From: Amycolatopsis thailandensis
GTDB lineage: Bacteria; Actinomycetota; Actinomycetes; Mycobacteriales; Pseudonocardiaceae
Assembly (NCBI RefSeq): GCF_002234405.1
Contig: NZ_NMQT01000035.1
Span: 45,914-109,913, forward strand
Length of the DNA: 64,000 bases
Direction: 5' to 3'
Shown: positions 43,840 through 51,114 of the stretch, one piece after another
Layout of the letters: each line of letters starts with the position of its first letter
Numbering within the stretch: the first letter of the stretch is position 1
Translations under genes and position numbers: made by a program
The notes under the pieces: model-generated
Seen by the model: only the letters and a program-made list of their open reading frames with translations
What the model was told of the DNA's origin: nothing
The model's database searches: none

Positions 43840-43849
43840 TTCCTCCCCG

Positions 43850-43884
43850 AGCCGGGTTCCGGTCACTCCGACCGGGACCCGGCT
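43850..43884. terminator. Bidirectional terminator between protease and LysR genes
   Basis: AGCCGGGTTCCGGTC (43850-43864) pairs with GACCGGGACCCGGCT (43870-43884) with one G-T wobble and a 5-nt loop. It overlaps the last codons of the convergent lysR-type gene. Confidence 0.7.
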
Positions 43885-44768
43885 TCGGCCTGCGCGTGGA
43901 AGTGCTCGACAGCGTGGTCGCGAAAGCGCTGGGCGGCGACGGAAAGATAGGTGTCCTCGCGCCAAGCGACGCTGAGTACGCGCCGGCACTCGGGGTCGTC
44001 GACCTCCAGCCAGGCCACCGTCGTGCTCGTGTCCGCCCGAAGCCCCAGAGAAGGCACGAACGCGACGCCGAGACCCGCGTCGATGAGCTGGAAGAGCACC
44101 GCGGCTTCGTCACCCTCGCAGACGATGTGCAGGTCGAGACCCGCCTTCGTGAAGAGGCGCTCGACGAGCGCTCGCTGCCAGTAACCAGGCCGGGTGGTGA
44201 GGAACGGCTCACCCGCGAGGTCCGCGAGTGCGACGCGGCCGCGTCCGGCGAGCCGGTGACCGGCCGGAACGCAGAGCATCACCCGTTCGTCGAGCAGCAC
44301 ACGACTCCGGATGTCGTCGCCGGACAAGGGTTGCGACGTGACGCACAGGTCGACGTCGCCGGATCGCAGCTTCTCCGACATCCCCTCCGCCGAAGACTGG
44401 GACAGCCGCAGGTCCACCAGCGGATGACCCGGAACGAAGGTGCGAAGCGGTTCAGTGAGGGCGAGCAGGCTTTCCGCCGCGACAGTGACGATGCCGCGCT
44501 CCAGTCCGGCGGCGTCGTCGAGTTCCTGACGGGCGTCGTCGAGTTCGGCCAGCGCGCGGTCCACGCGGCGGAGGAACGCGGCGCCGAACCTGTTGAGCCG
44601 GATCCGGCGGCCGTGCCGGTCGAACAGGGGTACGCCGAGATCGTGCTCCAGCCTGGCCAAGGTCCGGCTGAGCGAGGGCTGCGCGACCCGCAGTTTCTCG
44701 GCGGCGCGGCCGACGTGTTCGAGCCGGGCGACCGTCTGGAAGTACCGGAGGGCCAGGAGATCCACCAC
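43863..44768 (-). CDS. LysR-family transcriptional regulator
   Basis: The 301-residue protein has the LysR helix-turn-helix (LRYFQTVARLEHVGRAAEKL, VAQPSLSRTLARLEHDLG) and a periplasmic-binding-protein-like effector domain (VTVAAESLLALTEPL, LIDAGLGVAFVPSLGL). It starts at GTG 44768 (a second GTG follows at 44765). It is divergent from the small membrane protein/multicopper oxidase operon, with a T-N11-A-type dyad between them, so it most likely controls that operon. Confidence 0.92.
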   Translation of the reverse strand: MVDLLALRYFQTVARLEHVGRAAEKLRVAQPSLSRTLARLEHDLGVPLFDRHGRRIRLNRFGAAFLRRVDRALAELDDARQELDDAAGLERGIVTVAAESLLALTEPLRTFVPGHPLVDLRLSQSSAEGMSEKLRSGDVDLCVTSQPLSGDDIRSRVLLDERVMLCVPAGHRLAGRGRVALADLAGEPFLTTRPGYWQRALVERLFTKAGLDLHIVCEGDEAAVLFQLIDAGLGVAFVPSLGLRADTSTTVAWLEVDDPECRRVLSVAWREDTYLSVAAQRFRDHAVEHFHAQAEAGSRSE

Positions 44769-44781
44769 TGATACCTCACTT

Positions 44782-44797
44782 GTTATGAACAGATAAC
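44782..44797. promoter_or_regulatory. LysR-type dyad in divergent gap
   Basis: GTTAT-GAACAG-ATAAC is a 5-bp inverted repeat with a 6-nt spacer, 14 bp from the LysR start, containing the T-N11-A pattern of LysR binding boxes. Confidence 0.5.
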
Positions 44798-44845
44798 CGA
44801 ACTTGTCTTGGACAGCATAAGACGTCGGCTCTTACGTTCGATCAC

Positions 44846-45253
44846 GTGAGTGAAACCCTGACCAGCCCGAGCCGGAAGGCGAACGGGACGCTGGTGGTGA
44901 ACCGGGTGCTCGTGAGCATCCACGCCGTCGCGATCATCGGCCAGCCGGTGTTCGCCGGCGGCTACCTCGGCGGCGCCTACGACATGCTGTCGCTGCATCG
45001 CGTGGGTGCCGACGCCGTGTCGTTCGTGGCGTACGCGCAGCTCTTCGCGGCGCTGGCCCTCTGGCTGGCGCGCGGGCCGCGCTGGCTGTTCTGGGTCAGC
45101 CTGCTGCTCGCGGCGGGTGAGACCGCGCAATACTTCGCCGGGCTGGCGGGCGCGCTCGATCTGCACATCCCCCTCGGCGTCGCCCTGGTCACCGGCATGG
45201 TGCTGACGACCGTCGCCGTCTGGCGGCCACAGGCCTGGCGGGCGAGCCGATGA
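44846..45253 (+). CDS. Small four-helix membrane protein
   Basis: The 135-residue protein starts at GTG 44846 and has four hydrophobic segments (VLVSIHAVAIIGQPVFAGGY, AVSFVAYAQLFAALALWLA, WLFWVSLLLAAGETAQYFAG, LGVALVTGMVLTTVAVW). I do not recognise a named family. Its stop overlaps the start of the multicopper oxidase (ATGA), so the two are co-translated. It may anchor or electrically link the exported oxidase, but nothing in the sequence proves it. Confidence 0.75.
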   Translation: MSETLTSPSRKANGTLVVNRVLVSIHAVAIIGQPVFAGGYLGGAYDMLSLHRVGADAVSFVAYAQLFAALALWLARGPRWLFWVSLLLAAGETAQYFAGLAGALDLHIPLGVALVTGMVLTTVAVWRPQAWRASR

Positions 45254-46818
45254 GCCGCAAGCTGCCTCGCAGGACGTTCTTCGGGCTCGCCGGCGGGGCC
45301 GGGGTCCTCGTCGCCGCCGGAATCGCGGCACCCCGGCTGATCGCGCAGGGTTCTCCCGGGACCGGCGAACTGCTGCGCAGCGGACTCCCGTTGCCGCCGC
45401 CGTTCCAAGTGCCGCTGCCGATCCCGCCGGTCCTGCGTCCACAAAGGACGGCCGACGCCGATCACTACACGATCACCCAGCGTGCTTCGACGGCGGAGAT
45501 CCTCCCCGGTGTCCGGACGCCGATCTGGGGCTACGACGGGATCTTCCCCGGCCCGACGATCGAATCCCGGCGGGACCGGACGGTGGTGGCGCACCACCGC
45601 AACGAACTCCCGGTGCCGACCGTGGTCCACCTGCACGGCGGGCACACGCCCGCCGAATCCGACGGCTACCCGACCGACCTCGTCCTGCCGAAGTCCGGCT
45701 GGGACGCCGGGCACACCGGCCATGGCATGGTCGACGCCCGCGCCCGGATCTCCGACGGCGAACGCGACTACGTCTTCCCGTTGCGGCAACGGGCCGCGAC
45801 GCTGTGGTACCACGACCACCGCATGGACTTCACCGGCCCGGCCGTGTACCGAGGGCTGGCGGGTTTCCACCTGATCCGCGACGGCGAGGAAGACGCCCTC
45901 GGGCTGCCGTCCGGCGAGCGTGAACTGCCGCTGATGATCGCCGACCGCTCCTTCGACGAGCATGGCGCCTTCGCCTACCCCTCGCTCGACCGGACGCTGC
46001 GGACCACGCCGGGCGTGGAAAGTGCTTACGTGGAGGGCGTTTTCGGTGACGTCATCCTCGTCAACGGCGCGCCGTGGCCCGTCCACGAAGTCGCGGCGGT
46101 GCGGCATCGGCTGCGCTTCCTCAACGGCTCCAATGCCCGCCGTTACGACCTGGTGCTCGATCCGCCGCCGCCCGGCGGGGGCGGTTTCGTCCAGATCGGC
46201 GCGGACCAAGGCCTCCTCGACGCACCGCGCGCACACGACCACCTCCCCATCGCTCCCGCGGAACGGTACGACGTCGTCGTCGACTTCGGCCGGTATCCGG
46301 TCGGCACCGAGGTCACCCTCGTGAACCGGCTCGGCACCGGCTCGACCGCCCAGGTCATGCGGTTCGTCGTCGCCCGCCGCGCATTGGACGAAAGCCGGGT
46401 TCCCGCGAAGCTCGCGGAAATCCCGCCGCTCCCCCGAGAACAGGCCACGACCACGCGTGACTTCTCGTTCCGCGCGGGCACCGTCCACGGTCGCGCGGGC
46501 TGGGTGATCGGCGGGGAACCGTTTTCGCCAGATCTGATGTCGGCCAGCCCGCGCCTCGGCGACACGGAGATCTGGCGGTTCGTCGCCGACATCCACCACC
46601 CCGTGCATCTGCATCTGGTGGGGTTCCGGATCCTCTCGCGCGGCGGGCACGAACCCGGGCCGTTCGACGGTGGCGTCAAGGACACCGTGGACCTCGCCCC
46701 CGGCGAGTCGGTCGAGGTCATCGCCCGCTTCGACGGCTACCGCGGCCGCTACGTCTTCCATTGTCACAACGCCGAACACGAGGACATGGCGATGATGGCG
46801 AACTTCGAGGTGCTCTGA
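45250..46818 (+). CDS. Tat-exported multicopper oxidase (CotA/bilirubin oxidase-like)
   Basis: The 522-residue enzyme has a Tat signal (LPRRTFFGLAGGAGVLVAAG) and all four copper-binding motifs: HLHGGH (127-132), WYHDHRMD (186-193), HHPVHLHLVGF and FHCHNAEHEDMAMM (H504, C505, H506; an axial methionine follows). It should oxidise phenolic or metal substrates while reducing oxygen to water outside the cell. Closest known groups are spore-coat laccases, bilirubin oxidases and phenoxazinone synthases. It is coupled to the membrane protein upstream and probably controlled by the divergent LysR protein. Confidence 0.92.
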   Translation: MSRKLPRRTFFGLAGGAGVLVAAGIAAPRLIAQGSPGTGELLRSGLPLPPPFQVPLPIPPVLRPQRTADADHYTITQRASTAEILPGVRTPIWGYDGIFPGPTIESRRDRTVVAHHRNELPVPTVVHLHGGHTPAESDGYPTDLVLPKSGWDAGHTGHGMVDARARISDGERDYVFPLRQRAATLWYHDHRMDFTGPAVYRGLAGFHLIRDGEEDALGLPSGERELPLMIADRSFDEHGAFAYPSLDRTLRTTPGVESAYVEGVFGDVILVNGAPWPVHEVAAVRHRLRFLNGSNARRYDLVLDPPPPGGGGFVQIGADQGLLDAPRAHDHLPIAPAERYDVVVDFGRYPVGTEVTLVNRLGTGSTAQVMRFVVARRALDESRVPAKLAEIPPLPREQATTTRDFSFRAGTVHGRAGWVIGGEPFSPDLMSASPRLGDTEIWRFVADIHHPVHLHLVGFRILSRGGHEPGPFDGGVKDTVDLAPGESVEVIARFDGYRGRYVFHCHNAEHEDMAMMANFEVL

Positions 46819-46836
46819 AACCGCGAGTGTGGCGAT

Positions 46837-46962
46837 CTCGCGTGATCAGGGACGGAACTCGCGTGATCAGAGGCGGATCTCGCGTGCTTGGGAGCGGAAC
46901 TCACGAGATCCGTCTCCAGACACGCGAGTTCCGCCTTCAAGCACGTGTGTTCCGCCTTCAAG
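46837..46962. repeat. Symmetric array of six 21-bp units (three direct, three inverted)
   Basis: Starting at 46837, 46858 and 46879 are three 21-bp units that begin CTCGCGTG and end GCGGA(A/T) or ACGGAA. From about 46900 three further 21-bp units follow in opposite orientation (cores CACGAGATCCG, CACGCGAGTTCCGCC, CACGTGTGTTCCGCC). The whole is a 126-bp imperfect palindrome that could fold into a long stem and may terminate the oxidase transcript. The last unit supplies the stop codon region of the FAH remnant. Confidence 0.75.
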
Positions 46963-47170
46963 CACGCCGGACCGGGTTGGTCAGTTCGCCGACGCCCTCG
47001 ATCGCCACCGTCACCTCGTCCCCTGGCTCCATCGGGCCGACCCCGGCCGGGCTGCCGGTGAGCACGACGTCGCCGGGGCGCAGGGTGAACCAACGGGTCA
47101 CCCAAGCGAGGATCTCGGGCACGCCGAAGATCGCGCCCGTCACGACCTGGCTGCTGTTCATCCTGCCGGG
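46958..47170 (-). pseudogene. Fumarylacetoacetate hydrolase-family C-terminal remnant
   Basis: About 70 residues match only the C-terminal end of FAH-family proteins: FGVPEILAWVTRWFTLRPGD, VVLTGSPAGVGPMEPGDEVT and VAIEGVGELTNPV. A complete member has 200 or more additional N-terminal residues, including the metal-binding EELE and ENE regions, which are absent. Upstream sequence is the GntR terminator, so the 5' part has been deleted. The frame is open from 47191 to the stop at 46958, which lies inside the repeat array. Most likely a non-functional relic. Confidence 0.8.
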
Positions 47171-47185
47171 CTGGGGCTGAGCGGG

Positions 47186-47225
47186 GTCCACATCGGACGG
47201 TCCGCGAAAGCCGTCCGATGTGGAC
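47186..47225 (-). terminator. Terminator hairpin of GntR gene
   Basis: GTCCACATCGGACGG (47186-47200) pairs exactly with 47211-47225 over 15 bp with a 10-nt loop, 6 nt beyond the GntR stop. Confidence 0.8.
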
Positions 47226-47231
47226 TCTTCG

Positions 47232-47978
47232 CTAGCGGGAGCGGCGCTCGGCCAGCCAGCGCTCGGAGTCGGGAGTGCCGCCGTCGAGCCGGTCCACCAC
47301 CTCGTCGAGGAAACTGCCGTGACCGTGGTCAGCGAGTGCCTTCAGCACCGCGTCGGGATCGCCGCCCTCGATGATCGTGAGCAGTTCGCGGTGCCGCTCG
47401 ACGTTCTGCATCAGCGATTCGCCGTCACGACGGGCGCTGCGGTTGAGCGCCATGCACAACTGCATCTGCAGGGAAAGCGCGCGATAGGCCTCGGTGACCC
47501 GTTCGTGCCCGGCCAGCGCGACGATCGACTGGTGGAAGTCGTACTTGCGCTGTGTGAAGACGCCTTCGTCTCCGTCGAGGCCCGCTTGTTCGAAGGCGGC
47601 CAAGGCGTTCCGGCAGTCCTGCAGCCGCTCCGGCGAGCGGACCGGGACGCCGATCCGGACGGCGAAGGTTTCCAGCTCTTCGCGCAGGGTGATGATCTCG
47701 TAGACGTCGTGGCGGGTCAGGGGGCGGACGACGACACCTCGCCGCGGATGGGGCACGACGAGCCCCTCGAACGCCAGCACCTGCAACGCTTCGCGCAGCG
47801 GCGGGCGGGACACCCCGAGCCGCTCGGTGAGCTTGGCCTCGACCAAACGCGTGCCGGGCGGGAGTTCGCCGGAAAGTATCATCGCGCGCAGCGCCTGGGT
47901 GGCCAGATCGGCCATGCTCGGCGGCGCGACGATCCGGCCGTGCTCGTCCTGCACGGCGGCCGTGGAACTCGTGGTCAT
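47232..47978 (-). CDS. GntR-family regulator, FadR/FCD subfamily
   Basis: The 248-residue protein has the GntR winged helix (QALRAMILSGELPPGTRLVE, LTERLGVSRPPLREALQVLA) and an all-helical FCD ligand-binding domain (LREELETFAVRIG, RKYDFHQSIVALAGHERVTE) with the conserved metal-binding aspartate/histidines. ATG 47978 has GAGGGGG upstream. It is divergent from the RidA/YheO/dehydratase operon; a TATAC-G-GTATA dyad in the gap is probably its operator. FCD regulators commonly sense carboxylic or amino acids, which suits a dehydratase operon. Confidence 0.9.
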   Translation of the reverse strand: MTTSSTAAVQDEHGRIVAPPSMADLATQALRAMILSGELPPGTRLVEAKLTERLGVSRPPLREALQVLAFEGLVVPHPRRGVVVRPLTRHDVYEIITLREELETFAVRIGVPVRSPERLQDCRNALAAFEQAGLDGDEGVFTQRKYDFHQSIVALAGHERVTEAYRALSLQMQLCMALNRSARRDGESLMQNVERHRELLTIIEGGDPDAVLKALADHGHGSFLDEVVDRLDGGTPDSERWLAERRSR

Positions 47979-47998
47979 CCGAACCCCCTCATCTTCTG

Positions 47999-48009
47999 TA
48001 TACGGTATA
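47999..48009. promoter_or_regulatory. TATAC-G-GTATA operator in GntR divergent gap
   Basis: Exact 5-bp arms around one base, 21 bp upstream of the GntR start, in the size range of FadR-type GntR operators. It can serve both divergent transcripts. Confidence 0.55.
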
Positions 48010-48091
48010 TCAATCACTTTCCGTCGGCATGAGCGGTACGTCACCTCTTATTCGATTGGACTTTCCGTCCAGCGCTTATACAGTCAGTCTC

Positions 48092-48445
48092 GTGACCAAC
48101 GAGCATCCGTATCCTCCGGCCTTCCGCAGCGGCGACCTGGTTTCCGTGTCCGGACGGCTCGGCGTGACCGAGACCGGGGAACTGGTCCCCGGCGGCTTCG
48201 ACGCCGAATGCCCGCGCGCCTTCGCCAACCTCGACAGCGCGCTGCTTTCGGTGGGCGCCGGCCGGGCCGACGTGGTGAAGGTCGTCGTGTACCTGACCGA
48301 CATCGCCGATCGCGACGGCCTCAACCGTGTGTACGAAGAGTTCTTCGCCGAGCCCCGGCCCGCTCGCACCTGCGTCGGAGTCGCGTCGCTCCCCTACGGC
48401 GGCGCCGTCGAAGTCGAGGCCCTCGCCCGGGTACGCGATGTCTGA
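48092..48445 (+). CDS. RidA-family enamine/imine deaminase
   Basis: The 117-residue protein has the RidA core: YPPAFRSGDLVSVSGRLGVT, FANLDSALLSVGAGRADVVK, VVVYLTDIADRDGLNRVYEE and the C-terminal RTCVGVASLPYGGAVEVEAL with the catalytic arginine. RidA hydrolyses reactive 2-aminoacrylate-type enamines released by PLP dehydratases, so its place in an operon with a threonine/serine dehydratase is functionally apt. GTG 48092 follows TTATAC (48076-48081) by about 10 nt, suggesting a leaderless start. It overlaps the next gene by 8 nt. Confidence 0.9.
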   Translation: MTNEHPYPPAFRSGDLVSVSGRLGVTETGELVPGGFDAECPRAFANLDSALLSVGAGRADVVKVVVYLTDIADRDGLNRVYEEFFAEPRPARTCVGVASLPYGGAVEVEALARVRDV

Positions 48446-49082
48446 GCAGGACGCGATCCTCGACGCGCTCGCCCCGGTGGCCGACGGCATCGCGGCGACG
48501 CTCGGCTCGTTCTGCGAGGTCGTGGTGCACGACTTCCGGCGCCCTGAACAGTCGGTGGTGGCGATCGCCGGCTCGGTCACCGACCGCAGCGTCGGCGGGT
48601 CGATGAGCGAGATCGGCATGGGTCTGCTCGCCCGCGGCGACGACGCCGAAGACCAGCTGAACTACGTCACCAGGACGGCGTCCGGGAAGCTGGTGAAGTC
48701 CTCGACCATGCTGCTGCGCGACAGCGGCGGCTCGGTGTTCGGCGCCCTGTGCGTGAACCTCGACGTCACCGCGCTCGGCCAGCTCAAGACCCTCGTCGGT
48801 GAACTCGCCGACGTCGGCACCGCCACCGAGACACCGACGACGACCTTCGGCGACGACGTGGACGCCGTCGTGGACGCGATCGTCGACGAACACCAGCTCC
48901 GGCTGAACAAACCCTGGACCGCGCTCAGCCGCGAAGAACGACTCGACCTGTTCCGCAGCCTGCACGCGCGCGGGGTTTTCGCCGTACGCCGGGCCGTTCC
49001 CCAGGTCGCGGCCCGGATCGGGATCTCCCGGGCCTCCGCTTACAACTATCTCGCCGAAATCCGTGATCAAGGAGCATCATGA
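48438..49082 (+). CDS. YheO/DauR-type PAS-HTH transcriptional regulator
   Basis: The 214-residue protein has a YheO-like PAS domain (AATLGSFCEVVVHDFRRPEQ, SVVAIAGSVTDRSVGG, LVKSSTMLLRDSGGSVFGAL) and a C-terminal helix-turn-helix (LFRSLHARGVFAVRRAVPQV, AARIGISRASAYNYLAEIR). DauR of Pseudomonas, a member of this family, represses D-arginine catabolism. Here it is sandwiched between RidA and the dehydratase, overlapping both, so it probably senses the amino acid the operon degrades. Confidence 0.88.
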   Translation: MSEQDAILDALAPVADGIAATLGSFCEVVVHDFRRPEQSVVAIAGSVTDRSVGGSMSEIGMGLLARGDDAEDQLNYVTRTASGKLVKSSTMLLRDSGGSVFGALCVNLDVTALGQLKTLVGELADVGTATETPTTTFGDDVDAVVDAIVDEHQLRLNKPWTALSREERLDLFRSLHARGVFAVRRAVPQVAARIGISRASAYNYLAEIRDQGAS

Positions 49083-50038
49083 CCGCCCCCGTGACCATCG
49101 ACGACATCCGCGACGCCGCCGCCCGCCTGGCCGGTGTCGCGCACCGGACCCCGGTCGTGCGTTCCCGTACCCTCGACGACCTCGTCGGCGCCGAGGTCTT
49201 CATCAAGTGCGAGAACCTCCAGCGCGTCGGGGCTTTCAAGTTCCGTGGCGCGTACAACGCCGCCTCCCGGCTCACGCCGGAACAGCTGGCGAAGGGCATC
49301 GCCGCCTACTCCTCGGGCAACCACGCGCAGGCCGTCGCGCTGGCCGCGCGGGAACTCGGGAGCAGCGCGGTCATCCTGATCCCGGAGGACACCCCGCAGT
49401 CCAAAAAGGACGCCACCGCGGGCTACGGCGCCGAGATCGTCACCTACGACCGGTACACCGGCGACCGGGTCGCGATCGGCGAGGCGCTGGCGACCGACCG
49501 GGGTCTCGCGCTCATCCCACCGTACGAGCACCCGCACGTGATCGCCGGACAGGGCACCGCGGCGCTGGAACTGCTGGAGGACACCGACTCCCTGGACACT
49601 CTCGTCGTCCCGGTCGGCGGCGGTGGCCTGATCGCGGGTAGCTCGACCGCCGCGAAGGCCGTGCGGCCCGGCATCCGGGTCGTCGGTGTCGAACCCGCCG
49701 AAGGTGACGACACCAAGCGCTCGCTGGAAGCGGGCGAACGCGTGTCGATCCCGGTCCCGCGGACGATCGCCGACGGCCAGGCTGCCTCGATCCCCGGCGA
49801 GCTGACGTTCTCGATCAACCAGCGGCTCGTCGACGACATCGCGCTGGTCACCGACGACCAGGTCCGGGACGCGATGCGGTTCGCGTTCGAGCGGCTGAAG
49901 CTCGTCATGGAGCCCAGCGGGGCGACCGGTCTCGCGGCGCTGCTCAGCAAGCAGATCCCCGTTTCGGGCCGGGTCGGGGTGATCATCAGCGGCGGGAACG
50001 TCAGCCCGGAACGCTTCGCCGAACTGATCGCTCCCTGA
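49079..50038 (+). CDS. PLP-dependent threonine/serine dehydratase (serine racemase/hydroxyaspartate ammonia-lyase-like)
   Basis: The 319-residue fold-type II enzyme has the PLP lysine in GAFKFRGAYNA, the substrate loop SSGNHAQAVA, the phosphate-binding GGGGLIAG and a C-terminal SGGNVSPERF. It lacks the C-terminal ACT domain of biosynthetic IlvA, so it is of the catabolic/serine-racemase size class. It converts a hydroxy-amino acid (serine, threonine or 3-hydroxyaspartate) to a keto acid and ammonia; the enamine intermediate is the substrate of the RidA protein encoded upstream. The start overlaps the regulator stop (ATGA). Confidence 0.92.
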   Translation: MTAPVTIDDIRDAAARLAGVAHRTPVVRSRTLDDLVGAEVFIKCENLQRVGAFKFRGAYNAASRLTPEQLAKGIAAYSSGNHAQAVALAARELGSSAVILIPEDTPQSKKDATAGYGAEIVTYDRYTGDRVAIGEALATDRGLALIPPYEHPHVIAGQGTAALELLEDTDSLDTLVVPVGGGGLIAGSSTAAKAVRPGIRVVGVEPAEGDDTKRSLEAGERVSIPVPRTIADGQAASIPGELTFSINQRLVDDIALVTDDQVRDAMRFAFERLKLVMEPSGATGLAALLSKQIPVSGRVGVIISGGNVSPERFAELIAP

Positions 50039-50063
50039 CGCATTTCGTCCTCTGAACGCGGTA

Positions 50064-50118
50064 GTCCGTGAAGGACTCCTTGAGGGACTCTGGGTCCCTC
50101 AAGGAGTCCTTCACGGAC
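50064..50118. terminator. Bidirectional terminator with 24-bp perfect stem
   Basis: Positions 50064-50087 are exactly complementary to 50095-50118 with a 7-nt loop, between the convergent dehydratase and antigen-85-like genes. The outer stem begins GTCCGTGAAGG, as in the hairpin at 31507. Confidence 0.88.
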
Positions 50119-50123
50119 TTGGG

Positions 50124-51104
50124 TCAGAGGCCGAGGCCGCCCGCCAGCACCGGCCACGAGTTCCGCAGCGCCCGTTGCCAGTAGGGCCAGCTGTGCGTGC
50201 CGTCGCCGTAGTAGTCGACGGTCACCGGAATCCCCTTGGCCTTCAACCGATCCGTGAAACTCACCGACGAGGCCAGCGCCTCGGGCTCGAAGAAGTCGGA
50301 CTGGCCCGGCGGGTCGAGCGGGCCGGTCTTCCCGTTCCCGCAGGAGATGTAGAGCGTCGTGCCGCGAAGGTCGTCGACGTGGTCGAACGGGTTGTTCGCC
50401 GACCAGATCGGCCGCATCCCCCAGCTGTCGCCCCAGAGTTCCAGGTAGTTGAAGATCCCCGCGCGGGCCAGGATCCCCTGGATGAACAGCGGGGCTCCCT
50501 GGTTGAGCGTGTTCGGCACGCCGCTGTAGGACGCCGCCGCGGTGAACATCCCCTTGTGCTTGTACGAATACGCGAGCGCGCCGTAGCCGCCGATCGACAG
50601 TCCGGCGATCGCGCGGCGCGTGCCCGCCCGGTAGCCGCGTTCGACGATCTGCCGCACCTCCAGGGTGTGGAAGGTGTCCCAGTCCGGAGTGCTCTTGAGG
50701 CCGAAGTTCCACCACTTGGTGTACATCCCGGCGGGGCCGCCGGTCGGCATGACGACGAGGGCGTCCTTGTCCGCGGTGAACGCCTTCACGTCGGTGAACT
50801 GGTCCCACGAGCGGTAGTCCACCGGTTCGCAGCAGCCGTGCAGCAGGTACAACGCGGGCCAGGTCCGCGCGGGTTGCGCGGCCCAGCCGGTCGGGACCAG
50901 CAGGCGGACCATGCCGGTGGTGCCGAGCGCGGGCGAGCTGATCTTGAGGTCGACGGTGCGCGCGTCGAGCCAGGTCTCCTCGACGACTTTCGCGCCGTTG
51001 TCGGCAGTGACCTGCGCGGGCGCGGCGACCGCGGGGATCGAGCTTCCGAGCAGGGCGACCATCGACAACATCAGCGGACCCCACCACCGCCTTCGGTTCA
51101 TCAC
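50124..51104 (-). CDS. Secreted antigen-85/mycolyltransferase-like acyltransferase (esterase family)
   Basis: The 326-residue alpha/beta-hydrolase has a Sec signal (cleavage near VAA-P29), nucleophile S170 in AGLSIGGYGA, and the C-terminal histidine H304 in GDGTHSWPYWQ, which matches the THSWxYW of mycobacterial antigen 85. Cysteines at 91-92 follow the oxyanion strand (LYLLHGCCEP). Antigen 85 moves mycoloyl groups between trehalose and cell-wall sugars; related esterases hydrolyse short esters. It lies 10 bp after the AccD4-like gene with GAGGAGAAG before ATGATG, so it belongs to the Pks13-like operon and may transfer its product at the envelope. Confidence 0.85.
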   Translation of the reverse strand: MMNRRRWWGPLMLSMVALLGSSIPAVAAPAQVTADNGAKVVEETWLDARTVDLKISSPALGTTGMVRLLVPTGWAAQPARTWPALYLLHGCCEPVDYRSWDQFTDVKAFTADKDALVVMPTGGPAGMYTKWWNFGLKSTPDWDTFHTLEVRQIVERGYRAGTRRAIAGLSIGGYGALAYSYKHKGMFTAAASYSGVPNTLNQGAPLFIQGILARAGIFNYLELWGDSWGMRPIWSANNPFDHVDDLRGTTLYISCGNGKTGPLDPPGQSDFFEPEALASSVSFTDRLKAKGIPVTVDYYGDGTHSWPYWQRALRNSWPVLAGGLGL

Positions 51105-51114
51105 TTCTCCTCGC

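Noticed and set aside
46837..46962. CRISPR-like short regular repeats
   Set aside because: Units are 21 bp with no unique spacers, change orientation midway, and no cas genes are present.
46958..47191. Functional small FAH-family protein
   Set aside because: Only the C-terminal 70 residues of the family are present; metal-binding residues and the N-terminal two thirds are missing.
48056..48081. Full promoter for the RidA operon (TTGGAC plus TTATAC)
   Set aside because: The spacer is only 14 bp; the -10-like box may be real but the -35 assignment is not supported.
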